Shown: one piece after another, positions 49,291 through 58,069 of the stretch
Numbering within the stretch: the first letter of the stretch is position 1
Layout of the letters: each line of letters starts with the position of its first letter
From: Streptomyces sp. CC228A
Lineage (GTDB): Bacteria > Actinomycetota > Actinomycetes > Streptomycetales > Streptomycetaceae
DNA: 64,000 bases
Direction: 5' to 3'
Assembly (NCBI RefSeq): GCF_021390935.1
Contig: NZ_JAJPUI010000003.1
Coordinates: 310,001-374,000 of the forward strand
Program-made: the position numbers and the translations under genes
Notes under the pieces: generated by a model
Database searches by the model: none
Told to the model about the DNA's origin: nothing
Seen by the model: only the letters and a program-made list of their open reading frames with translations

Positions 49291-49723
49291 GCGGATCTCT
49301 CTTTCCTCGCTCGGGTGAAACCCCTGACGCCAGCCGCCCACGCGGGCAGGGCCTGCGGCGGGACCGGATGGTCTGGGACGGCCTCTCCCGACCCGGGGCC
49401 GGGAGGGAGGTGCTCAGAGGTTGGCGCGTCTGCAGACACGCCGACGGTCAAGGCTACGGGCCCGCCCCGGACGGGTCAAACCGGGGCTCTCCCAGGGCGG
49501 CGGTGCGCCGCCCCGGAGCCCTCCGGGTGGCCAGCGGGCCTCCCTCCGCCCCCGCACCGCACTCCTCTTTATTGCCGCGCTCTCCTGCCGCGGTGTCCGG
49601 GGGCCCGTCCGGGCCCGCCTGCCCGGCAGGGGCGGCACGGCCGGTGAGCGTCCGGCGCGTATGCTCGGCCCGAAACGTGCCGCCGTTCCCGTTCCCGTTT
49701 TCCGCCCGGAAAGAGACGCAGAA
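49291..49723. other. Divergent control region rplU / acetyltransferase
   Basis: 433 bases with no gene. Minus strand carries the rplU promoter (separate entry) and a leader of about 150 bases. A near-palindrome GGCGCGTCTGCAGACACGCC lies at 49423-49442 over the likely rplU transcription start. Plus strand has a TATGCT -10-like box at 49660-49665, about 59 bases before the acetyltransferase start. Confidence 0.5.
49451..49479 (-). promoter_or_regulatory. Candidate rplU promoter
   Basis: On the minus strand: TTGACC (49479-49474), a 17-base spacer, TAGCCT (49456-49451). This is a near-consensus vegetative promoter, about 160 bases upstream of rplU. Confidence 0.6.
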
Positions 49724-50320
49724 GTGAACTACAGGGTCCAGCCCACCGCCCAGGTCCACGAGACCGCAGAGATCGGCGCCGGCAGCAGCGTCTGGGAGCT
49801 CGCCCAGATCCGGGAGGGCGCGCGGCTCGGCGAGGCCTGCGTCGTCGGGCGCGGCGCCTACGTCGGCACCGGCGTGCGCATCGGCGACAACGTCAAGCTG
49901 CAGAACTACGCGCTCGTGTACGAGCCGGCCGAGCTGGGTGACGGCGTCTTCGTGGGCCCGGCGGTCGTCCTCACCAACGACCACAACCCCCGCTCGGTGG
50001 ACCCCGAAGGCAAGCAGAAGCGCGGCGGCGACTGGGAGGCCGTCGGCGTCAGGGTCGCGGAGGGCGCCTCCCTCGGTGCCCGCTCCGTGTGCGTGGCGCC
50101 GGTGCGGGTGGGCCGCTGGTCGATGGTGGCCGCCGGGGCGGTCGTGACCAGGGACGTGCCGGACTTCGCCCTGGTCGCCGGGGTCCCGGCGCGCCGGATC
50201 GGCTGGGTCGGCAGGTCGGGCGTCCGGCTGGTCGAGCGCGAAGAGGAGAACGGTGTGTGGGAGTGCCCGCAGACCGGCGCAGTGTACGAAGAGAAGGACG
50301 GCGTTCTCACCGAGCGCTGA
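49724..50320 (+). CDS. Hexapeptide-repeat N-acetyltransferase (WbpD/WlbB-like)
   Basis: Protein of 198 residues, a left-handed beta-helix acyltransferase. Hexapeptide turns run from residue 8 (VHETAEIGAGSSVWELAQI) to about 145; the loop LTNDHNPRS with its His/Asn is typical of WbpD/WlbB enzymes that acetylate the 3-amino group of UDP-2-acetamido-3-amino-glucuronate. A short C-terminal extension has a WECPQTGAVYEE segment. GTG 49724. With the dehydrogenase, MocA and DegT genes downstream it completes a known four-step nucleotide-sugar route. Confidence 0.85.
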   Translation: MNYRVQPTAQVHETAEIGAGSSVWELAQIREGARLGEACVVGRGAYVGTGVRIGDNVKLQNYALVYEPAELGDGVFVGPAVVLTNDHNPRSVDPEGKQKRGGDWEAVGVRVAEGASLGARSVCVAPVRVGRWSMVAAGAVVTRDVPDFALVAGVPARRIGWVGRSGVRLVEREEENGVWECPQTGAVYEEKDGVLTER

Positions 50321-50399
50321 ACCGGACACAGAACGTGAAGTGGCGTGTGCGGCGGTAAGCTCCTGCCCGCATGCCTATAGAAAGGGTTTCACGACCACC

Positions 50400-51734
50400 A
50401 TGCCGCCTGGATCACGCGGACGCCGTCCCCGCGTTCTCTACCTCGCGTACTATTTCCCGCCGAGCCGTGCGAGCGGCATATTTCGAGCCCGGGCGACAGC
50501 CAACCACTTCGCCAAGGCCGGCTGGGACGTCACCGTCTACACGGCACCCCGGGAGTTCTTCCAGACGTATCTGCACAACGCGTGCGACCCGTCGCTGGAG
50601 GACACGATCGACCCGGACGTGACCGTGGTGCGGCCTCCCATGGGGTACTACGCGTGGGAGAAGGACATCCGGCGGTTCGGGCGACTCCGCCGGAACTTCC
50701 CGACGGTGGCCGGGAACCTCTACAAGCTTTTCCAGAGCAAGGTGTTCCCCGAGCACTACCTGACCTGGATTCCCGGGGTTCTCTCCCATGCTGTGAAGGC
50801 GCATTTCAAGCAGAAATTCGACCTGATCATCGCCACGGGAAACCCCTTCGTCTCGTTCGCCGCCGCCCAGGTCCTCGGAAAGCTGCTGCGCATTCCGTAC
50901 GCGGTGGACTACCGCGACTCGTGGACGTTCAACCAGTTCACCGAGGAGCTGAAGTTCCCCGAGGGCAGCAAGGCCTTCGAATGGGAGGCCAGGGTGCTGC
51001 GGGACGCGGCGGAGATCGTCTTCGTCAACGACGGCATGCGCCAGTGGCACATCGACCGGTATCCGTACGCGGCGGAGCGGATGACCGTGGTGCCGAACGG
51101 CTGGGAGCCCGAACTCATGGGCGAGCAGGAGTTCGTGCCGCCCGCCCCCGACCGGCCGCTGCGGTTCGGCTACCTCGGCACGGTGACCTCCTACCTGCCG
51201 CTGGAGGAGCTCTTCGAGGGCTGGCGGATCGCCCGCAGCCACCCCCTGCTCCGTGACGCCGAGCTCGACATCCACGGGCACCTGGGCTTCTTCCCGCAGG
51301 ACGTGGCCCCGCTGATGGAGCGGCTGCCGCTGGACGAGAACATCGGCGTGCGCTACCACGGCGCCTTCGGCAAGGCCGAGGCCAAGGCGGTGTACGCGCG
51401 GACCGACGCACTGGTCTTCTGCGTGCCGGGCGCCCGCTACGTGACGTCGGGCAAGATCTTCGAGTACATGGCGTCAGGCAAGCCCATCGTGTCGGTGCAC
51501 CGCCCGGACATCGCGGCCACCGAGGTCCTGGACGGCTACCCGCTCTGGTTCCGCGGCAGCGAACTGACCGGCGACGACGTCGCCAAGTCGTTCATCGCGG
51601 CCGCCGAGGCCGCCCGCGGCGTGGACCGCGCGCAGCACGAGCAGGCCGTTGCCCACGCGCAGACCTACACCCGGGCCGCCACCCTCGGCCCCTGGGAGGA
51701 GCGCATGCGCAAGCTGGTGGAGGGGACCCGATGA
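50400..51734 (+). CDS. Glycosyltransferase (GT-B, GT4-like)
   Basis: Protein of 444 residues from ATG 50400. Opens RVLYLAYYFPPSRASGIFRA, a Rossmann strand with the glycine-rich GT4 loop; middle DYRDSW and FVNDGMRQWHI; C-terminal domain GYLGTVTSYLPLEELFEGW and KIFEYMASGKPIVSV, where the acidic residue binds the nucleotide sugar. No membrane helices. AAAGGG lies 11-16 bases before the ATG. Its TGA overlaps the next ATG (ATGA), so the two enzymes are coupled. Sugar and acceptor cannot be read from sequence. Confidence 0.82.
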   Translation: MPPGSRGRRPRVLYLAYYFPPSRASGIFRARATANHFAKAGWDVTVYTAPREFFQTYLHNACDPSLEDTIDPDVTVVRPPMGYYAWEKDIRRFGRLRRNFPTVAGNLYKLFQSKVFPEHYLTWIPGVLSHAVKAHFKQKFDLIIATGNPFVSFAAAQVLGKLLRIPYAVDYRDSWTFNQFTEELKFPEGSKAFEWEARVLRDAAEIVFVNDGMRQWHIDRYPYAAERMTVVPNGWEPELMGEQEFVPPAPDRPLRFGYLGTVTSYLPLEELFEGWRIARSHPLLRDAELDIHGHLGFFPQDVAPLMERLPLDENIGVRYHGAFGKAEAKAVYARTDALVFCVPGARYVTSGKIFEYMASGKPIVSVHRPDIAATEVLDGYPLWFRGSELTGDDVAKSFIAAAEAARGVDRAQHEQAVAHAQTYTRAATLGPWEERMRKLVEGTR

Positions 51735-54040
51735 GCACGAGCACGACCGGCAAGGGCCACGTCCTGTACCTCGCCCTGGGCGAGTACCGGGTCCGGGCCA
51801 CGCGGGCGCACGTCGAGACGTTCGCCGCCGAGGGGCGCCCCGTCGTCCTGGTGATCGCGGACCGCCCCGAGTGGGACGACCTGCCGGACCTCCCCGGCGT
51901 CCGGGTGCTGCGCGTCCAGCGCAACAAGAAGGGCTCCCCGTGGCGGGCGGCCCGCAAGCTGCTCCTGGCCAAGGACGGCCCGCTGCAGGGCGCCGGCCTG
52001 CTCGTCGCCGGCGACGCGCAGGCCCTGCCCGTCGCGTGGGCGGCGCTGCGCCGCCGCCCCGGGCTGGAGTTCCGCCTGGAGCCGTACGACAACGGCGGCC
52101 GGGTCACCGAGCCCGCCGAGCTCGCGGTGATCACTCCGTGGTACCCGTCGCCGAACAACCCCTTCGCGGGTTCGTTCGTCCAGGCCGCCACGGAGGCCGT
52201 GCGGGGGCACTACGACCGGATCTCCATCCTCCACACCGAGGACTGGGCGGGCAGCGCGCCGGCTCTCCTGGAGGATGCCATCAGGGTCACCGGCGACCGG
52301 TTTCTGGACCGGCGGGAGCTGATCCCTGTCATCGACACCCCGGACGGCGTCCTCACCCGCGTCCCGGTGCCGCTCACCACCCGCCGCGGCTACTTCGCCT
52401 GGGCGGCCGCACAGGAGGCGGCCCTGCGCAAGGCGCTCCCCACCGGCCGGATCGAAGCGCCGGTGATCCACGCGCACACCGCCATCTACGGCGGCGTCCA
52501 CGCGATGCGGCTGGGCCGTCCCGACGCGCGGATCATCGTGACGGAGCACTCCACCTTCCTGGAGAAGATCTTCAAGCAGCCGGCCGGGCGCCGCCTGTAC
52601 GACGAGGTCCTGCACCGCGCGGACGAGTTCCTGTGCGTCGGCAGCTACCTGCGCGACCAGATCGTCCGGGAGTTCCCGCACCACGAGGGCAAGATCCGGG
52701 TGGTGCCGAACGTCATCGACTTCGACCGGTTCACCCCGGAGGCGAAGCCGTCGGAGAAGCTGCTGAACTGGCTGTACCTCGGCCGGCTGATCCGCCACAA
52801 GGGCGTCCTCCCGCTGCTGGAGGCGTTCGCGCTGGTCGCGCAGAAGGAGCCGGAGGCCACGCTGACGATGGTCGGCTCGGGCTTCCTGGAGGACGAGCTG
52901 CGGGCCCGCGGCGAGGAGCTGGGCCTGGGCGACCGCTTCAGGATCCTCCCGCCGGTGCCGCCGGAGGAGGTCAACGAGCTGATGCACCAGTACGACCTGC
53001 TGGTGCACGCGAGCCGCTTCGAGACCTTCGGCATGACGGTCGTCGAGGCGAACGCGGCAGGCCTGCCGGTCCTGGTGACCCGGAGCTACGGCCCCGACGA
53101 GACCCTGGCGGGCATCGAGGACCTGGCGGGCGCGCTGATGGACGTCAGCGACGACCCGGACGTCATCGCCGACGCCTACTGGGCGCTGCGGGCCCGGTTC
53201 CACGAGCTGGACCTCGCGAAGGCGCGCGCCGCGCTCCTCGCGAAGTACAGCCGCGAGGTCGTCGGCCGGCAGCTGGTCGAGCTGTACGAGGACCGTGCAC
53301 CGGCCGTCGAACCGCCCGCCGCGGCCGCGGACGAGCAGACCGACGAGACCGCCCCGGCCGCCGCAGCGGAGGGCCCGGCGGCCGCCGCCGCGCCTGCCGG
53401 GGAGGCCGAGGCCGATCGGGCTGAGGAGTCCGGTGCCGAGCCGGCGGACCCCGGCCGGGTGGTCATCCTGGCCTACACCCCGGCCCGCCCGCACCGCGTC
53501 GCCAACTTCGCCAACGAGCTGGTCAAGCGCGGTGTGCACGTGGACCTCGTCACCGCCCGCACGGCCGCGTGGACGCGGTCGCGGCTGGACCCGCGGGTGG
53601 CGCTGCTCACCATCGAGGACGCCGAGACGTCGCTGGTCATTCCGCGCAGTGAGCGGTTCGTCGTCTACCGCGCGCCGCGCGCGGTGCTGCGGCGCGCCGA
53701 CCGGCTGGCGGAGCGGCAGCGCGACAAGGCGGTGCCCGAGCTGGCGGTGAAGGTCGCCCGGCGCGCCCACAACAAGGTGGCGCACGGCTTCCACAAGAAG
53801 GTGTTCCAGCGGGGCTACCGGGTGGTGCGCCCCCGCCTGCTGGCGAAGATCGCGCAGCACGAGGCGCTGCCGCAGCTGCGGCTGGACCTCACCCAGCACG
53901 TGTTCCTCGCCGACACCAACGCGACGGTGACGGCCTGGCGGATGGCCCAGGAGCATCCGCACCTGAAGGTCACCAACAGCATGGACCTGCGGCCCTTCGA
54001 GCACCTCCCCGTGCTCGACCAGGGAGTGTCCTCCCCGTAG
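51731..54040 (+). CDS. GT4 glycosyltransferase with duplicated N-terminal-like module at C terminus
   Basis: Protein of 769 residues. Residues 1-125 form a Rossmann-like module (HVLYLALGEYRVRATRAHVETFAAEG); 130-540 are a full GT4 unit (VITPWYPSPNNPFAGSFVQ, WLYLGRLIRHKGVLPLLEAF, SRFETFGMTVVEANAAGLP). After an Ala/Glu linker (540-595), residues 598-760 begin RVVILAYTPARPHRVANFANELVKRG, resembling the first module, and carry a very basic stretch (KVARRAHNKVAHGFHKKVF). Translationally coupled to the gene before. Family known, acceptor unknown; the basic end may hold an anionic polymer or the membrane (inference). Confidence 0.82.
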   Translation: MSTSTTGKGHVLYLALGEYRVRATRAHVETFAAEGRPVVLVIADRPEWDDLPDLPGVRVLRVQRNKKGSPWRAARKLLLAKDGPLQGAGLLVAGDAQALPVAWAALRRRPGLEFRLEPYDNGGRVTEPAELAVITPWYPSPNNPFAGSFVQAATEAVRGHYDRISILHTEDWAGSAPALLEDAIRVTGDRFLDRRELIPVIDTPDGVLTRVPVPLTTRRGYFAWAAAQEAALRKALPTGRIEAPVIHAHTAIYGGVHAMRLGRPDARIIVTEHSTFLEKIFKQPAGRRLYDEVLHRADEFLCVGSYLRDQIVREFPHHEGKIRVVPNVIDFDRFTPEAKPSEKLLNWLYLGRLIRHKGVLPLLEAFALVAQKEPEATLTMVGSGFLEDELRARGEELGLGDRFRILPPVPPEEVNELMHQYDLLVHASRFETFGMTVVEANAAGLPVLVTRSYGPDETLAGIEDLAGALMDVSDDPDVIADAYWALRARFHELDLAKARAALLAKYSREVVGRQLVELYEDRAPAVEPPAAAADEQTDETAPAAAAEGPAAAAAPAGEAEADRAEESGAEPADPGRVVILAYTPARPHRVANFANELVKRGVHVDLVTARTAAWTRSRLDPRVALLTIEDAETSLVIPRSERFVVYRAPRAVLRRADRLAERQRDKAVPELAVKVARRAHNKVAHGFHKKVFQRGYRVVRPRLLAKIAQHEALPQLRLDLTQHVFLADTNATVTAWRMAQEHPHLKVTNSMDLRPFEHLPVLDQGVSSP

Positions 54041-54057
54041 CGTCGTCCGCCCGCGGG

Positions 54058-54112
54058 CAGAGCGAAGCGGCCGGCCCCCTCCTGTGCGAGGGGGGCCGGC
54101 CGCTTCGCTCTG
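54058..54112. terminator. Very long bidirectional terminator
   Basis: Arms 54058-54081 and 54088-54112 pair over 24 positions with one extra G, loop CTGTGC; the arms begin CAGAGCGAAGCGGCCGG. It separates convergent glycosyltransferase and galU transcripts. Its apex CCCCTCCTGTGCGAGGGG is the same 18 bases as in the leuS attenuator. Confidence 0.9.
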
Positions 54113-54148
54113 TGGCCCGTGCTCGGCCGTCCGCCGCCGCGGCGCGGC

Positions 54149-55039
54149 TCAGCCGGCGATCTCCTCCGCGACGTAGGCGCGCAGCCAGGTGCGGAAGTCC
54201 GGGCCGAGGTCCTCGCGTTCGCACGCCAGCCGGACGATGGCCCGCAGGTAGTCGCCGCGGTCGCCGGTGTCGTAGCGGCGGCCCTTGAAGACCACGCCGT
54301 GGACCGGTCCGCCGACCTGCTCGTCGGCCGCGAGCAGCTGCAGGGCGTCGGTGAGCTGGATCTCGCCGCCGCGGCCGGGCCCGGTCTCCCGGAGCACGCC
54401 GAAGACGGCCGGGTCCAGCACGTAGCGGCCGATGACGGCGTAGTTGCTGGGCGCCTCGGCCGGGTCCGGCTTCTCCACCAGCCCGGTCACGCGGACCACG
54501 TCGGCGTCGCCGGTCGGCTCGACGGCGGCGCAGCCGTACAGGTGGATCTGGGCCGGGTCCACCTCCATCAGCGCGACGACGCTGCCGCCCTCGCGTTCCT
54601 GGATCTCCACCATGCGCGACAGCAGCGGGTCGCGGGGGTCGATCAGGTCGTCTCCGAGCAGCACCGCGAAGGGCTGGTCCCCGACGTGGGGTTCGGCGCA
54701 GAGCACGGCGTGGCCGAGGCCCTTGGGGTCGCCCTGCCGCACGTAGTGCATGGTCGCCAGGTCGCTGGACTCCTGCACCCGCGCGAGCCGGTCGGCGTCG
54801 CCCTTGCGGGTGAGCGCCTCTTCGAGCTCGTAGTTGCGGTCGAAGTGGTCCTCCAGGGGCCGCTTGTTGCGGCCCGTGATCATGAGTACGTCGGAGAGTC
54901 CGGCGGCCACGGCCTCCTCGACGACGTACTGGATGGCCGGCTTGTCGACGACCGGCAGCATCTCCTTGGGGGTGGCCTTGGTCGCCGGCAGGAACCGCGT
55001 GCCGAGCCCGGCCGCGGGGATGACTGCCTTGTTTATCAT
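54149..55039 (-). CDS. galU: UTP-glucose-1-phosphate uridylyltransferase
   Basis: Makes UDP-glucose from UTP and glucose 1-phosphate. The 296-residue product opens INKAVIPAAGLGTRFLPATK, the GalU nucleotide-binding loop, with KEMLPVVDKP next, LLGDDLI near 128, VEKPDPAEAPSNYAVIGRYV near 190 and the end loop FKGRRYDTGDRGDYL. ATG 55039. A terminator hairpin separates it from the dehydrogenase operon upstream, so it has its own expression. It can feed glycosylation of the wall polymer and general UDP-glucose needs. Confidence 0.94.
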   Translation of the reverse strand: MINKAVIPAAGLGTRFLPATKATPKEMLPVVDKPAIQYVVEEAVAAGLSDVLMITGRNKRPLEDHFDRNYELEEALTRKGDADRLARVQESSDLATMHYVRQGDPKGLGHAVLCAEPHVGDQPFAVLLGDDLIDPRDPLLSRMVEIQEREGGSVVALMEVDPAQIHLYGCAAVEPTGDADVVRVTGLVEKPDPAEAPSNYAVIGRYVLDPAVFGVLRETGPGRGGEIQLTDALQLLAADEQVGGPVHGVVFKGRRYDTGDRGDYLRAIVRLACEREDLGPDFRTWLRAYVAEEIAG

Positions 55040-55066
55040 GAGGGGTTTCGCTTTCGGTGAATGGCA

Positions 55067-55100
55067 CGAGGCCCTGTCGTCGGTTGCTGACAGGGCCTCG
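55067..55100 (-). terminator. Terminator of the nucleotide-sugar operon
   Basis: CGAGGCCCTGTC (55067-55078) pairs perfectly with 55089-55100; 10-base loop. Lies 46 bases after the dehydrogenase stop and just upstream of galU. Confidence 0.8.
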
Positions 55101-55145
55101 CCATAGGGGTCGCGGTGGGGCGCCGGGGCGTCCCGGGGGTGTCGC

Positions 55146-56429
55146 TCAGCCGCCGATGACGACGCGGCGGACGCCTTCCCAGCGGGCCGGGTCGGTGGTG
55201 CGGCGGCCGTCGACCAGGACCGTGACGTCCGGCAGGTCGGAGGCGGCCAGCTCCCGGTACTCGGCGTGGTCGGCCTGGAGGATCGCCGCGGTGACCTTCT
55301 CGCCCTGGTGCGGGGTGAGGCCGTGCGCGGTGAGCTCCTCGGCCGTGTACATCGGGTCCGAGACGTACGGGACGGCGCCGCGCGCCTTGAGGGCCTCGAC
55401 GGTCGGGAAGACGCCGGAGAACGCGGTCTCCTTGACGCCGCCGCGGTAGGCGGCGCCGAGCACCAGCACGTGCACGTCCTTGAGGTCGCCGTAGGCGGCG
55501 GCCAGCAGGTCGACGGCGTAGTCCGGCATCGCGGCGTTGGCCTCGCGGGCCGAGCGGACGACGGTGGCCTCCGGGTCGTTCCACAGGTACATCCGCGGGT
55601 AGATCGGGATGCAGTGGCCGCCGACGGCGATGCCGGGCTGGTGGATGTGGCTGTAGGGCTGCGAGTTGCAGGCCTCGATGACCTTCTTGACGTCGATGCC
55701 GTTCTTGTCGGCGAACCGGGCGAACTGGTTCGCCAGGCCGATGTTGACATCGCGGTACGTGGTCTCGGCGAGCTTGGCCAGCTCGGACGCCTCGGCGGTG
55801 CCGAGGTCCCACACGCCGTTGGGCTGCGGCAGGTCGGCGCGCTCGTCGAAGTCGAGGACCTGCTCGTAGAACTCCACGCCGCGCCGGGTCGACGCCTCAT
55901 CGACGCCGCCGACGAGCTTGGGGTAGCGGCGCAGGTCGGCGAAGACCCGGCCGGTCAGCACGCGCTCGGGCGAGAAGACGAGGTGGAAGTCCTCGCCGGC
56001 CTTCAGCCCGGAGCCCTCCTCCAGCATCGGCGCCCACCGGGTGCGGGTGGTGCCGACGGGAAGCGTGGTCTCGTACGAGACGAGGGTGCCGGGCTTGAGG
56101 CCCTGGGCGATGGCCCGGGTGGCGCTGTCCATCCAGCCGAAGTCCGGCACGCCGTCGGCGTCCACGAACAGCGGGACGACGACCACGACGGCTTCCGACT
56201 GCGCGACGGCGGCGGCGGTGTCGGTCGTGGCGGTGAGCAGACCGGCGTCGACGGCCTTCTTGAGCTTGACGTCGAGGTCGTGCTCGCCGGGGAAGGGCTC
56301 GGTGCCGGCGTTGACCAGCTCGACGACCTTCTCGTTCACGTCGGCGCCGATGACCTTGTGGCCCTTGTCGGCGAACTGCACGGCGAGCGGCAGACCGATC
56401 TTGCCGAGCGCGACTACACAGATGTTCAT
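55146..56429 (-). CDS. Nucleotide-sugar 6-dehydrogenase (UDP-HexNAc type)
   Basis: NAD-dependent four-electron oxidation of a UDP-sugar to its uronate. The 427-residue product has MNICVVALGKIGLPLAVQFA (NAD site), SPERVLTGRVF near 150, and the catalytic cysteine in GGHCIPIYP near 265. It resembles the UDP-GlcNAc/UDP-ManNAc dehydrogenase group (WbpA/WecC) more than UDP-glucose dehydrogenase. ATG 56429 overlaps the TGA of the GT2 gene. Together with MocA, DegT and the acetyltransferase it would start synthesis of UDP-2,3-diacetamido-glucuronate. Exact hexosamine is inferred from context. Confidence 0.85.
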   Translation of the reverse strand: MNICVVALGKIGLPLAVQFADKGHKVIGADVNEKVVELVNAGTEPFPGEHDLDVKLKKAVDAGLLTATTDTAAAVAQSEAVVVVVPLFVDADGVPDFGWMDSATRAIAQGLKPGTLVSYETTLPVGTTRTRWAPMLEEGSGLKAGEDFHLVFSPERVLTGRVFADLRRYPKLVGGVDEASTRRGVEFYEQVLDFDERADLPQPNGVWDLGTAEASELAKLAETTYRDVNIGLANQFARFADKNGIDVKKVIEACNSQPYSHIHQPGIAVGGHCIPIYPRMYLWNDPEATVVRSAREANAAMPDYAVDLLAAAYGDLKDVHVLVLGAAYRGGVKETAFSGVFPTVEALKARGAVPYVSDPMYTAEELTAHGLTPHQGEKVTAAILQADHAEYRELAASDLPDVTVLVDGRRTTDPARWEGVRRVVIGG

Positions 56430-58051
56430 CGGGTCAGTTTCCTCTTGACGGGTGACAGGACGCGGCGCAGTCGCAGGGCCACGCCGGACGAGGGCTCCCA
56501 GAGCGGAGCAGTGGTGATGACCAACCGCCCCTTGGGGTTGGCGTTGGCGGAGATCCGGTACGGGACGCGGTCCCGCCAGCGGCGGGCCAGGGGCAGCGGC
56601 GTGCCCTGGACCGGCACGGGGATCTCGTAGGTCGAGCCTGCCACGTCCAGGTAGACGCGGACGCCGAGCTTCGCCTTCACGGGCGGGAGCGGGAGGGTCG
56701 CCTCCAGCAGCGTCCCGTCGCCGTCCGGTGCGGAAGCCGTCTCCCCCACCGCCTCCGGCAGGTCGGTGCCCACCGGGACCCTCCGGCCGCCGGGCTTGTC
56801 CGCGCTCTTCGGCAGCGGCTTGGTGGCGAGCCGCACCGACGCGGAGCCCGCCCCGTCGCCGGACACCGGGACGCGGATGACGAGGCGTGCGGAGAGGTCG
56901 TCGCCGTTCTGGAGCCACTCGGCCTGCTGCAGGCGCGTGCCGTCCGCGAGCTGCCTGGGCACCGCTTCGCCGATCACTTCGAAGAGCCGGTCGGGCAGCC
57001 CGAGCGCCGGGTCGCGGAACCCGGGGTACCGCACGTAGGCGCGGCCGTCCTCCAGCAGCAGCGGAGGCGCCCCGTGGGCCGCCTCCTCCGAGATGGCCCG
57101 CACGAGGTGGTCGACGGCGCCCCGCTGGGCGAGGGCGATCCGGACGCGCCGCTTGACGTCCATGGAATCGCGCAGCGCCTCGGTGAAGTAGCGGTCGGCG
57201 AGTGCGGCGATGCCGGCGCAGACCTCGGTGCGGGTCGCCTCGTCCAGGAGCGGGAAGTCGTCCTGGACCAGCTTGGCGAGCTCCCAGGTGAAGTGGCGCC
57301 GCAGGACGTGGTCGCGCTTCGCGCCCGCCTCGATGAGCCCGGCCGTGTGCTCCATGATGCGCGCGGTGCATCGCAGCCGGGACAGGTGGTCGGCGCGGTA
57401 GGTGATGTTCGAGGCGTCCCCGCGCTTGACCGCGTAGTAGTACGTGTAGTCCGCGAGGACCGAGATCTTCCGGGCCCGGACGCACGCCTCGATGGTGAAG
57501 GGCTGGTCGGAGCCGACCGGCATGTCCTCGGGGAAGCGCAGCTTGTGCTGCTCGACGAGGTCCCGCCGGAACAGCTTGGTGTTGGCCAGCGTGAACGGCA
57601 GCGCCGAGTCGTAGAGGCTGACGTCGGGGTCGTCGGCCTTGTACAGCGCCTGGTGCACGTAGCGGCCGTTGGTGCCGACCATCTTGCCGACGACCACGTC
57701 CGAGCCGTGCGCGTCGGCGCAGGCCACCATCCGCTCCAGCGCCTCCTCGCCGAGGTAGTCGTCGGAGCCGATGAAGTACACGTACCGGCCGGTGGCGACG
57801 TCGAGGGCCCGGTTGCTGGGTGCCGCCGGGCCGCCCGAGTTCGCCTGGTGGATCACCTTCACCGTGCCGGGGTACCGCTCGGCGAACCGGTCGAGCTCCC
57901 GGCCGCTGTCGTCGGTCGAGCCGTCGTCGACGGCCACGATCTCCAGCCGGTCCCTGCCTATGCTCTGCCCCACGAGGGAGTCCAGGCACTGCGTGAGGTA
58001 GGGCATCGTGTTGTAGACCGCCACGACGACGGTCACATCGGGTCTGCTCAA
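56426..58051 (-). CDS. GT2 glycosyltransferase, TarS-like
   Basis: Protein of 541 residues. N-terminal GT2 domain with VTVVVAVYNTMPYLTQCLDS, VDDGSTDDSG, the FIGSDDYL metal site (DxD-like) near residue 97 and PVGSDQPFTIEA (base region, near 180). The block NSGGPAAPSNRAL and the GxNGR and YYYAVKRG segments match Staphylococcus TarS, which puts beta-GlcNAc on poly(ribitol phosphate). Residues about 340-540 form a beta-rich C-terminal part, as TarS also has. Start TTG 58051. Between the MocA and dehydrogenase genes in one operon. Acceptor poly(ribitol phosphate) is inferred, sugar not known. Confidence 0.85.
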   Translation of the reverse strand: MSRPDVTVVVAVYNTMPYLTQCLDSLVGQSIGRDRLEIVAVDDGSTDDSGRELDRFAERYPGTVKVIHQANSGGPAAPSNRALDVATGRYVYFIGSDDYLGEEALERMVACADAHGSDVVVGKMVGTNGRYVHQALYKADDPDVSLYDSALPFTLANTKLFRRDLVEQHKLRFPEDMPVGSDQPFTIEACVRARKISVLADYTYYYAVKRGDASNITYRADHLSRLRCTARIMEHTAGLIEAGAKRDHVLRRHFTWELAKLVQDDFPLLDEATRTEVCAGIAALADRYFTEALRDSMDVKRRVRIALAQRGAVDHLVRAISEEAAHGAPPLLLEDGRAYVRYPGFRDPALGLPDRLFEVIGEAVPRQLADGTRLQQAEWLQNGDDLSARLVIRVPVSGDGAGSASVRLATKPLPKSADKPGGRRVPVGTDLPEAVGETASAPDGDGTLLEATLPLPPVKAKLGVRVYLDVAGSTYEIPVPVQGTPLPLARRWRDRVPYRISANANPKGRLVITTAPLWEPSSGVALRLRRVLSPVKRKLTR

Positions 58052-58069
58052 CGCGATCCAGTCCCCGGC

